Shown here: positions 10,018 to 19,580 of the stretch, one piece after another
Numbering within the stretch: position 1 is the stretch's first letter
Layout of the letters: every line of letters begins with the position of its first letter
NCBI RefSeq assembly: GCF_023078275.1
Contig: NC_062983.1
Location: 5,387,001 to 5,451,000, forward strand
Reading direction: 5' to 3'
Length of the DNA: 64,000 nucleotides
Origin: Leguminivora glycinivorella
Lineage: Eukaryota; Arthropoda; Insecta; Lepidoptera; Tortricidae
The notes under the pieces: model-generated
What the model was told of the DNA's origin: nothing
What the model saw: only the letters and a program-made list of their open reading frames with translations
The model's database searches: none
Made by a program: the position numbers and the translations under genes

Positions 10018-10984
10018 GTACATATAATTGTATTACTTATTTTATTTATGTATTATTTAAAATTTCCTAATTATATCTGGAAAGGTTGCACATTAAAAAA
10101 CCTAAAGAAGGAGACATTTGGAACTATCGGTTCATTTTATGAGCTGTCAATGTTGCCAATGGTAATTATTTATTTATACATATTAGGTACGTTATTTTTT
10201 GGATTGACGTATAGAATTTTATGACACGAGCATTTATTTTGTTACTTTATTATTGATACTCTATTTTGTGCTGTATTTTTGGTGGCATTCAACTGTGATT
10301 ACCTACTGCAATGGATCAGCCGGAGGCCCAAGTGGCTTGCAAAAACACCGTCACGTAGTCCTCTGACTAACATTCAGAGTACTCATTTCTCGAATAAATA
10401 AATAATCACTCCAATTTTGCTTAGCAAATAATCAAATGATGCGGTTGATACACCTACGGGTGCAATTAAAAAAAAAATCTGAAAATAACTAATATTGACC
10501 TGTTATGTTCTCGTTCTGGTTAAAATTCTTAACATCTAATATTTGTCCTAAGAAGATAGGTTAACGACGACTGCTTCTTTATTTACCAAACGGGGTATAG
10601 TGAGTTCGTGAGTAGGTAGGTAAGTCCTATTCTTTATTTTGTTCCTTAAGCTGGAAACGCTGATGCCAGGATTTGTTGCAGTACAGGACTTATATGACGA
10701 TCCAGTCCTCTAGCCAAGTTTCCGAACAAATGACGAAGCCGCCGAGCCCCGTCCGAAACGTCACAAGTGTTATTAGATAGTACGTGACATGTGACGTTTT
10801 GGAGTGGACGGGTGAAGTATCAGGAAACAATTCAATCAAAGTTTTAGCCGTAAACGTGGAGTCTGGTTTATAGCTGTGAGCGGTAGCCTTACCATGAGTA
10901 TGACGTGGACATGTTCGATCGACTACTTAATCTTTGATATAAACTTTCACGATTCCTATTAACATACCTATTTAAGCCCCCAAT
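10018..10984. other. Unassigned; one small hairpin
   Basis: At 10749-10813, CCGTCCGAAACGTCAC pairs imperfectly with GTGACGTTTTGGAGTGGACGG. Otherwise no repeat copy or coding signal seen. Confidence 0.45.
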
Positions 10985-11225
10985 AATAGTTACCCTTCGG
11001 GTTGGAAGATCAGGGGCCCGTTTCTCGAAAGGTACAAGCCTTGTATTACAAGTGCGCGAACTGTCAAAGCGTATGGGTTTCCATGGAAACACACTTGTAA
11101 TACAAGGCTTGTACCTTTCGAGAAACGGGCCCCAGATGGCAGTCGCTTTCGTAAAAAATCGCCAAATCTAGGGATCAGTTGTCAAAGCGAACCCCCAGGC
11201 GCCCATGAGCCGTGGCAAATGCCGA
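10985..11225 (-). repeat. Repeat with GACTGCCATCTGACCTTCC core
   Basis: Same sequence, inverted, at 39865-40085, with a fragment at 46454-46510. Interrupted here by the 119-bp MITE at 11014-11132; joining the flanks with one CAG copy restores the family consensus seen at 39960. Confidence 0.7.
11014..11132. mobile_element. 119-bp hairpin MITE, CAG duplication
   Basis: GGGCCCGTTTCTCGAAAGG with its inverse; arms about 45 bp around a short loop. Flanked by CAG (11011-11013, 11133-11135). A second copy of exactly 119 bp at 57170-57288 is flanked by CTG. Hairpin MITE, possibly PIF/Harbinger-like given the 3-bp duplication. Confidence 0.9.
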
Positions 11226-11256
11226 GATAACGCAAGGAGGAAAATGACCTATTTGA

Positions 11257-11346
11257 AATTACAAACGGGACCTAATCGCGTAAAACTATATTTTTAAAAC
11301 CTCCGACGTTTCAAGGACGGTATTGTTCCCGTGGTCTCGGAGCAGA
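11257..11346 (+). repeat. CCTCCGACGTTTC repeat fragment
   Basis: Contains AAACGGGACCTAATCGCGT and CCCGTGGTCTCGGAG. Copies at 26765-26862 and 53977-54055 (minus); a looser relative at 62255-62400. Probably LINE or SINE tail. Confidence 0.6.
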
Positions 11347-11535
11347 TTTCTTTATCTCTCAAATATAAGATTAGAATTTTATATTACAAACTTTTATCAA
11401 ATAAAAAATAAAAATAGAAATGTTTATTTGCTAGAATACGTCACAATTTAGGTCTTAAAAATAGATACAGAATCCGTATTCAGTCGACATAAAGCCATTG
11501 CAAAGTGTTTGTATTCCGTAATGGTACATCAGGTA

Positions 11536-11624
11536 CAGTCGACTACAAAAAGATGTATCCACTTTTTCACCTTATTACAATGCAATAAGGTGAAAAAGTG
11601 AATACATCTCTTTGTAGTCGACTG
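11536..11624. mobile_element. 89-bp hairpin MITE, TA target
   Basis: CAGTCGACTACAAA with its inverse; nearly perfect palindrome, TA on both sides. CAGT ends and TA duplication fit the Tc1 branch of Tc1/mariner. Confidence 0.8.
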
Positions 11625-11929
11625 TACATGCATATCATTTTAATTGTACTAAATCCTAATAATATATAAAACAATTCCATAATAATTATAAATAAAATAA
11701 ATTCTTTATTTACACATGAATTATTGCACATTACAAATTATAAAAAATAAATTATAAATAAATTAGAAAGTTTATATACTTTTATTACTTTTCTCTAATC
11801 ACGACATGACACAACCGTGTAATACTATTTGAGATAATTCTAATTCACAAAGGTTACATTAACTTATCACAGAGTTTCCACATAAGACCTTCTGTCTCCA
11901 TCATCATATTGGCTTGGTGGTACCATAAT

Positions 11930-12054
11930 ATTATAAATAAATAAATATTATAGGACATTCTTACACAGATTGACCCACGGTAAACCGAAGATGACATGTG
12001 TTGTGTAATATATAAATATGTACATAAAAAACATCCATGTGCTCATCTCTCAGA
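11930..12054 (-). mobile_element. SINE fragment, tail half only
   Basis: AATATTATAGGACATTCTTA and ACATCCATGTGCTCATC blocks of the tRNA SINE, internally deleted and lacking the tRNA head. Confidence 0.7.
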
Positions 12055-12603
12055 AAACACCCTTTCTAGATTTCGGGTCTAATTTTTGCGTTCAAAAATA
12101 TCACAAACAAATAATTTGTTTTCGTTTGACGCGGTTACTCGTGGTAGGCGTACCCGGCGTTTACACTTTTATGTGTGCTGATAAGAATTTATACAAAATA
12201 AAGTTTCTGCGCCAAATGAAATATCGTTTTCGAATCAGCTTTTGTTCATTGTTATTGTTAGAAAAGATCTCTTCATTAGAAGATATCTACTTAAAAAAAA
12301 AAAAATTAACCCTTAAATGCATAGTGATGTATATCATCTATTTTTGACTCTAATGACAGCATGTCAAAATTCAAATTTGAATAAATCTTCGTCAAGGTCC
12401 TGCATTTAAGGGCTAAACTGTTTATTTCTATAAATAATTACAAAAATAACATGTTTTTTCTTAACTATTAATCTTAACTAATAAAGATTTTTTGAGTTAA
12501 GGAGTCCTGCCTTTTATAACTAAGTAATTATACTAATTATTGCATGCATTTTTACATATTTGAGGGTTAATTATTCAATTAATTGGCGTCGTTAGACTGC
12601 CTT
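12055..12603. other. Unassigned, with TTAACCC hairpin
   Basis: TTAACCCTTAAATGCA at 12306 is mirrored by TGCATTTAAGGGCTAA ending at 12415, probably a 110-bp foldback element. The 109-codon frame at 12018-12347 mostly covers SINE remnant and A-rich sequence and is not a gene. Confidence 0.5.
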
Positions 12604-13055
12604 ATCTTAATAGTTATTTGTTATACAAGGGGGCAAAGTTGTATTTTAACGCCGAGTGTGGAATTGAAAAACGAGCAAGTGAAAGGATTCTATAGTTGAA
12701 CCACGAGCGAAGCGAGTGGTTCGAGAATAGAATCCTGAACTTGCGAGTTTTTTAACACACGAGAAGTAAAATACATTTGCACCCGAGTGTAACACAAAAC
12801 TTTTCCCCTCACTATAACGAGGAAACTACAACGCAAAAAATGAGTTTATCACTGCTTTCAGTAGTTCCACAGGTGGTAAATCATCTTTATTACTAGATTC
12901 ACCTACCTTTAGCAATTTTAAAGCAGTTAATTTGACTTTATTCAAGGTCAAATTACTTTACTCACTAGTGGATAAAACACCGCACACTTCATGCGTTTTT
13001 ACCCGCTGGTATTAAAGGACAAAACACGTGTTTCCGAGCTAGTGAGGGGAAAACA
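12604..13055 (+). repeat. CAAGGGGGCAAAG family copy 1
   Basis: From AATAGTTATTTGTTATACAA through CCACGAGCGAAGCGAGTGG to GAGCTAGTGAGGGGAAAA. Other copies: 37888-38326 (minus), 49085-49670 (minus, twice interrupted), 50588-50995 (internally deleted). No terminal inverted repeat. Confidence 0.8.
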
Positions 13056-13202
13056 AATATTTCTTACCTGCTTATTCATTCGTCCCTCCAACGAATTTAA
13101 TAGTTCGTTTGAAAATCTTAAATAAGTAGATATTCAGTTGAAGCGTGACCAGAAATATATGAACTATTTCCTTTAGCAGTTTAGCTGTGGGGGCAGGAAG
13201 TG

Positions 13203-13451
13203 CACTGAGAGAAATTTGCATTGTGAATTTAACAAGTTCGACTTGTTGCGGTTTATCCGTTTGAATCAGCCAAACGTATGTTTAAAACAATATGTGTCAG
13301 GTTGTTTTTATAAAATCGACTTGTTGATTCAAATATATTGCCGATTCCAATGACAAGTAGCTTGTTGTTTGAACCAAAGAGCACGTAGGCGCTATTTTAA
13401 CCAAAAAACTTGTTTAACGAACATGAAAACTGGTTGTATTTTCTCTCAGTG
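13203..13451 (+). mobile_element. CACTG MITE copy 2, 249 bp
   Basis: Same TIRs as copy 1, flanked by TG on both sides; only a handful of differences from copies at 4632 and 47090. Confidence 0.92.
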
Positions 13452-13554
13452 TGGAAACTGGATGAGATTAGCTCAGAATCGAGACAAGAGCGAAATACTA
13501 GAACGGTTGATGATTATGAAATCGGGTTGGCTTTGATTGTTGGGCTTCACCCGA

Positions 13555-13790
13555 TTATTTAAGTATGAGGGTGCGGAAGACGCCCGGCTTTGGACCGCGT
13601 AAATTGGGCCCTCCCGTCTCTTTAAGTAAAAGGGCACCCCTGTTTTGAACCGCGTAAGGCTTCGCTCAACTTTTTAAGTATGAGGGCGCCTTGGACTGCG
13701 TAAGTCGCATGAAACTGCTCATCTTTCAGTGCTACTCTAAGCAATTAAGGCCATTAAGGGGTTAAAAGTAAACTATAGGTACTGAGCGTA
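13555..13790 (+). repeat. Degenerate tandem block plus A-repeat-like tail
   Basis: Three loose units combine TTTAAGTATGAGGG-like and TTGGACCGCGTAA-like segments at intervals of roughly 60 bp. Then comes CATGAAACTGCTCATCTTTC, which resembles the A-repeat core. Confidence 0.5.
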
Positions 13791-13969
13791 TAAGCATGAG
13801 CGAAATTGAAGGTACGAAAGAAAATCGTGTTTTTTATACGTTTAAATAAGAATCCGAGTACCTATCCCAAATATATGCTTTGTATGATTATTAATTAATG
13901 ACTTTGAAAAAAAAATATATTGAAGACACTTTGCACGGATCAACTTATAGCACACTCAACGAAGCCTAC

Positions 13970-14654
13970 CTCATCGGAAATAATTCGTGTATAAGCGAAT
14001 TTTAGTATAATTGTAGGGAATGGTGTCTTAATCCACAGACTCAAAGTACTCGGGGTGGAGGTGGAGATAACGGGTGGAGGGGGGTGTAAAGGTCCCTTTT
14101 TTTAGTTTTTCGTGAATACCTCTTGAACTGTGCCACGTAGCAAAAAATGTTCTAAGACACAAGTAATCTTCAGAAAATTCTCTACAAAAAAAGTATGTAC
14201 ACTTTTTATCTGGGATCGTTCATGAAATATGGAGTGAAAAAGATGGACAAAAATATTTTTTTTTATAATGCAAGTGTGGTGAAAAACGTTGTGTGTAACT
14301 CGGGAAGTATGAATATTACTAACTCGAGTCTTAACTTACTCTCGTTAGTATTATTCAATGTACTATTATTGTTCATCTTTTCCCCTCCATATTTCATGAA
14401 CTATTGATCCCAGATAAAAAGTGTACATACTTTTTTTGTAGAGAATTTTATGAAGATTACTTGTGTTTTTAGAACATTTTTTGCTACGTGACACAGTTTA
14501 AGAGGTATTCACGAAAAACTAAAAGGGACCTTTACACCCCCCTCCATCCGTTATCTCCACCCCCACCCCCGAGTACTTTGAGTATGATAATTAAGACACC
14601 ATTCTCTACAACTATGCCAAAATTCACTTAAACACGAATTATTTCCCCCGACAG
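13970..14654. mobile_element. Long inverted repeat element, 685 bp
   Basis: Arms 13970-14250 and 14370-14654 are about 280 bp each and highly similar (GGAAATAATTCGTGT, GTGTCTTAAT, ACTTTTTATCTGGGATC), separated by about 120 bp. The 70-codon frame at 14195-14407 lies across arm and loop and is an artefact. Foldback-type DNA element. Confidence 0.85.
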
Positions 14655-14732
14655 GCAGTTAAAAGTGTTCTTTGGGCGTGCTATTAGCCCCAAACTAAGC
14701 AAAGCTTGTACTATGGGTGCAACGCGACGATA

Positions 14733-16040
14733 CGAGGGTCATGCCAAAAGAAGTTAGATACTCCATGGTCATTTGATCGATACTGACCAGTTATACACCA
14801 TTTTAAAGGTAGGTTTTTTGCTTATAAATTTAAAAATGGAACACTTGGAAATTCTTAGGATTCTTTTTTTAATTATTTTTTTTCTAAATAATTTTGGCGG
14901 GAATTTTCTGCAACAATGGAGCTTACTCGACGTGATTTTCGTGTTAAGATATATTATGACTTTAAAAAAGGTTTAAAACCTCATGAGTGTTTTGAACTTT
15001 TAGTTTCGACTTTTGGAGAGTTTGCGTGTTCACGTGCAACTGTTTTTAATTGGTTTTCTAAATTTAAAAGAGGATGGGAGAGCTTTGAAGATGAGGCGAA
15101 GACCAGATGGCCGCCAACCGCAGTCACTGAAGAAAATGTACAGGCTGTGGAATAAAATATTCGTGCGAACCGACGAATTACATATGTAGAGCTCGAGCGT
15201 GAACTGGGCATTGGATCAGCAGCATTGCAAACTATAATTCATAGTAATCTGTCTCTTCATAAGCGTTGTTCAAGATGGGTGCCGCACAAGCTCACCGATT
15301 TACAGAAAGGCCGTTGCGTGGATTGGTGCAAATTTATGATAGATAAATTCCACGCAGGCGAGAAAAAAAAACGTATATGATATACTTACAGGTGACGAAA
15401 CATGGCTATATAACTACGATCCCGAAACAAAGCGACAGTCCACAGTATGGTGTTTTGAAGATGAGCCGACGCCAACAAAATGTCGCCGAACCCGAAGCAC
15501 ACAAAAACAAATGGTTGCCTCATTTTTCTGCAAGACGGGACATATTGCTAAAATAGTGCTAGAAGATCAAAAGACAGTTAATTCAGAATGGTATGTGACA
15601 GTTTGTGCCCCAAGAGTACTGTCAGCTTGGTGTGACAAGCGGCCGAAGTCAGGAACCCGGCACCTGCTCTGGCACCACGACAACGCTGCCCCGCACACTT
15701 CCGCTAGAACACTTGACTATTTCAGCTCAAAAAACGTGACTATTCTGCCCCACCCCCATATTCCTCTGACCTAGCCCCCTGTGATTTTTACCTTTTTCCT
15801 AAAATTAAAGAAAAATTAAAAGGAAAGCGATTTGACAACAAAGAAGATGCCTTGGCTGCGTATAATTACGAAATTTCTGAGGTGTCTAAAGAAGAGTGGT
15901 CATCGGTATTTTCTAAGTGGTTTAGACGGATGGAAAAGTGTATACGTGTTCACGGTGAATACTTCGAAAAAATAGATAGCTGTAATAAAGTATAAAGTAT
16001 GTAAATCTTGAGTATCTAATTTCTTTTGGCATGACCCTCG
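14733..16040 (+). mobile_element. Mariner element, 1308 bp, inactive
   Basis: Termini CGAGGGTCATGCCAAAAGAA, about 30 bp inverted with one or two mismatches; TA duplication at 14731-14732 and 16041-16042. Length fits mariner. The transposase inside is broken (separate entry). Confidence 0.95.
14916..15995 (+). pseudogene. Mariner transposase pseudogene
   Basis: This would encode the cut-and-paste transposase of the surrounding mariner. Starting at ATG 14916, the N-terminal helix-turn-helix region reads FRVKIYYDFKKGLKPHE and ATVFNWFSKFKRG. Then come the linker motif WVPHKL and the three catalytic aspartates in TGDETW, HHDNAAPH and APCDF; the last two are 34 residues apart (DD34D). The copy is dead: an in-frame TAA at 15153-15155, a frameshift in the A-run near 15365, and another in a C-run near 15752. 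A canonical end follows at 15993. All lesions are seen directly. Confidence 0.9.
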
Positions 16041-16339
16041 TATACATACTTAAATAGATACATACTCCAACCAAACTCCACCAAAACATCCATGACTCAG
16101 GAACAAATATCTGTGCTCATCACACAAATAAATGCCCATACCGGGATTCGAATTTCGAACCCAGGACCAAAAGAGCAGAACCAAAAAAAAAGTGCAGAAA
16201 AGTTTGAAGTGCAGTACTTCAGGTTCCTTTTTGATTTTTTTTTATGTTACGTTACAAAATACAAAAACTCGTAATTCGAAGCAATATAGTCGCAAAGAAA
16301 CGGGTCTGCTTATCGAAGACTCGTGCAGAAGCCAGGCAC

Positions 16340-16450
16340 GTTATAAACAGTGTCATTCCAGAGAGTCCCGATTCCCGTGCTATAGGCGGAGCGGGGTCAA
16401 TGACCGGCACCTGTTGGGCTACCACGACACCCAAGTCATGAGAGACTATA
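16340..16450 (+). repeat. TCGTGCAGAAGCCAG repeat
   Basis: Shares TCGTGCAGAAGCCAG, ATAAACAGT and CACCTGTTGGGC with 24085-24240. Two copies only; nature unknown. Confidence 0.55.
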
Positions 16451-16521
16451 GGTTAAGCTAATTTTACTTTAGGCACTAGTCGCCAGCGATGAGCGGGAAG
16501 CGATAAGAAATAGCTGAAAAC

Positions 16522-16934
16522 TAGGCTTGTGTCGTTCACGAACTATGAACTGTTAGGAATAAAATCCCATCAATGACCGAAATGAACTGAATCTTTCCGT
16601 GCTCTGTGAATCGGTTTTTGCTCATTTAGTTCAGTATAGGATCGGCGAGCGCGAGCGGTTACGATCAAGAAAGAGTGTGTGACTGCCCCGACCGGGAGCG
16701 AGGTATTTAGCAAAGCGACACAAAAACTTACAACCTTTCGGCCCGGAATTGTTATTAAGTTATTATCTGTGGAATATTCGTATCATTTTGACACTAGTCG
16801 GTCCCATTCGTTCTGATCTTTTCGCTGGTCTGACTGAACTAAATGAGCAAAGACCTAAAAGAGCGAACTAGTTCGTGGGAGCGATTGAACGAGATCGGAG
16901 CGCTCCGATCAACGAACGAAACGGCACAAGCCTA
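16522..16934. mobile_element. hAT-type MITE, 413 bp
   Basis: TIR TAGGCTTGTGTCGTT / AACGGCACAAGCCTA (imperfect), with the exact 8-bp duplication CTGAAAAC at 16514-16521 and 16935-16942. The 8-bp duplication and TAGG ends fit hAT. Interior carries GAACTAAATGAGCAAA and its inverse. Confidence 0.85.
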
Positions 16935-17014
16935 CTGAAAACGAAGAGGCGAGAAGCGGGTATACCACAGATATATGAATGCTCTGAGGGGTATACCTAC
17001 TTAGTTCAGGGTAC

Positions 17015-17080
17015 GTAGCCGAATGGCACAAACGCTTACAAAACGTGCGCGTGTTGCTCGCGTGCGTATTAGCGCGACAG
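17015..17080 (+). repeat. GCCGAATGGC foldback, left arm only
   Basis: TACGTAGCCGAATGGCACAA followed by GCGACAGATC; truncated relative of 2031-2183. Confidence 0.6.
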
Positions 17081-17096
17081 ATCTAAGTTTCTACCG

Positions 17097-17165
17097 TGAT
17101 TTTTAAGCACCGACGCAAAAACGACGGTGTGTTATAAGTTTGACGTGTCTGTCTGTCTGCATGTA
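17097..17165 (-). repeat. CCCCCGAC family, first piece of a split copy
   Basis: CACCGACGCAAAAACGACGG and TTATAAGTTTGACGTGTC, then the (GTCT)n run. The element continues at about 18836-18868 and 23656-23835 after two large insertions. Confidence 0.75.
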
Positions 17166-17171
17166 TGTATG

Positions 17172-18835
17172 GTTTAAGACATTTATTATCTCATAAAGAA
17201 TTTACAAAATTCGCTTACATGATATGTAATTTTATAAGTTAAGATATTTTATGGCTAGCGTGCAGTTCATACATAAGATTTAGGTTTATAAAGGTTTGCA
17301 AATAAGGTGCCTCAGTTAGGGTTTGAGATCCGGATATCCGGATATCCGAATTATCCGGATATCCGTTGAATTTGAGATCCGGATCCGAGGTCTCATAGGA
17401 TCCGGATAAAACGGATAATACGGATCCGTTAAATATGGGTATCTATCCACGCCAGAAAGAATTTTCGAATGAAATTGATAAATTATTTCTTGTATTTTGT
17501 CGCCTAAAATATTTATTCACATTTATTTAATTCAAATCCTGAATTGAATATCAAGCTAGGTTAGGTTTGGTACATTACGCCATGCGATGAATACATAAAA
17601 CTATATGTTAACAAACTAAATAAAATGAACAGTAAATCATTATTTTTAAAACTGCTTTCGTTTCTAACTGGATGCATCCCGCAGGAACAACGATAAATTA
17701 TTAATTTTCTATAAAGCAGAAACGATTGCCATGGATGTTTTAAAGCTTAATGATGAATTAGAAATCATGGAAGTAATTAATATCATTATATACCTAATTA
17801 TTTTATAAGCTGAATACAGATCCAATTTTTTTTTGTATTTAATAAGATGGGAGGTAAACTAGCAGACATGTCGCCTGATGGTAAGCGATCACTCTCGCCT
17901 ATAGACACCCAAAACACCAGAAGGATTGGAGATGCGCAGCCAGCCTTAGAGCTTCACTGAAAAGCGACTGGCAAATATCAAATGACATTTTGCACATAAG
18001 TTCAGAAAAACAATTGAAAATGGTACACGATAACTAAATATGTGTAACATATTTTACACGTCTAATACGTGTAACGCAATAAAATAATATTATTTTATCT
18101 TTTTTCCTACATCTGCAATTTCGCATGGATGTATTTCTTGGCTGTGGTTACGGATAGACGCCCCAGTAAAACGGAGGTAAATATTAGTGAACAACACTAA
18201 ATTACCCTGCATAAGCTTATGTATGTTAAACAAAAATATTGGCCTACTGTTTAATGTTATATGCTGTGTACAATGGGAGTGACATGAATTGTGTCGCTTA
18301 ACTTCAAACTCGGGTAAATCCATTCTGCTTTTTTTGTATAATGGTCCTTAAAACCGTATCGATTTTCGCGAGTTTGAAGTTAAACGACACAATTGTATGT
18401 TAAAAGTTCGTCTAAAAAGTTAATGAAGCAATAATAGACTATATTTATGTCGTTCTGTGAGTTTAAATTATTTTGATTTGACGAAACCCCTATAAAAAGT
18501 GACCTTTTCAACACGGATCCGTTTTATCCGAAATATCCGGATATCCGGATCCGGCAAATCTTAAGATCCGAAATATCCGGATCCGAAAAATCGGCGGATC
18601 TTGCAAACCCTAGCCTCAGTGAATGTGTTTAAAAACAGACTAGACAAGTGGCTTTTAAATAATAAGATAGTGACATGACTTTGCTAACTATAAATCATGA
18701 GACACTGTGTGACATAGGCTCATCAGCTGAATAGCTCGCCTATAATTGAATAATAATAATAATAAGAAGCAAAATAAATAAAGGAAATAATAATATTATT
18801 CGTTAAATATTATACAAGTTACAATTATGCATGCA
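17172..18835 (+). mobile_element. Insert with LINE C-terminal fragment, split by hAT
   Basis: Removing the hAT at 17317-18612 joins its flanks into a frame ending VNVFKNRLDKWLLNNKIVT-stop near 18675, which resembles the end of reverse-transcriptase proteins of jockey-like LINEs. A (TAATAA)n tract follows. GCATG(T/C)(A/G)(T/C)GTATG-like sequence at both borders may be a duplication. Boundaries approximate. Confidence 0.55.
17317..18612. mobile_element. hAT element, 1296 bp, non-autonomous
   Basis: TIRs TAGGGTTTGAGATCCGG and TAGGGTTTGCAAGATCCG, exact 8-bp duplication GCCTCAGT at 17309-17316 and 18613-18620. Both ends (about 100 bp each) are packed with palindromic GGATATCC/ATCCGGAT motifs. No transposase frame inside; an ACAAGCATACGG-type repeat relic sits at 17845-17960. 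Assignment to hAT rests on the duplication length and TAGGG end. Confidence 0.9.
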
Positions 18836-19580
18836 CGTATGTCTGTCTGTCTGTGTATCTGTCTGCCTCCCAACTAACAAAAATTAGTCTTATAGTGGCT
18901 TATAATGCCAAAAATAGTACTCTTATAATAACCTTGTAAACCCTTTACAAGAGGGCATTTGGGCACACCTTATAAGGCCAAAAACCTTATATCCCCCTTG
19001 TAGTTGCTATATTATTAGCTTTCTTATCTTGTACGTGCTTTATTATGGCATGCAATAAGAAAGTTAACCTTATAATGGCAAGAAAAGTGCTTTTAAAAGG
19101 CTAATGTACTAATAAGAATCATATTTAAAGCTTTAATAAAGGCAATTATACTTGTAAGAATCATATTCAAAGCTTTAATAAGGGCAATAGCTCTTGTACA
19201 CGTTTTGTGATCATCAGATATAAGGGAGTAAAACTCATAACGGCGAAACAGGATGCTGTTTTAAAAGTTTATTGTGCTTTTCGTAGTGATTTATGTGTAC
19301 ATCATCATCAAGTCATCCATTTTGCAAGTTAGTAAACGGTAAGTTAACTTTTACATATTACAATTATTTGCTTATTTATTATGAAAACTGTGTGGGAATC
19401 CAATTTCATGGTGAAATGTGATATAAAATGTGTTGTATTATTAATGCGCCCTTGTATTTCAACGGTTTTGTACTAAAAATGCGGTTAATTAATTTTGACA
19501 TGTCTTGAGCAAGGCTGTTATAAGAGTAAAAGCAGTAAGCACATCATTTACAAATACTCTATAAGAGTAAAAACTTTATA

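Larger units (their letters stand above)
14676..16166 (-). mobile_element. tRNA SINE copy split by mariner
   Basis: SINE body AGCCCCAAACTAAGCAAAGC stops at 14732 and resumes with TATACATACTTAAATAG at 16041, continuing to the B-box region near 16150. The mariner at 14733-16040 sits exactly between, inserted at a TA. Confidence 0.85.
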
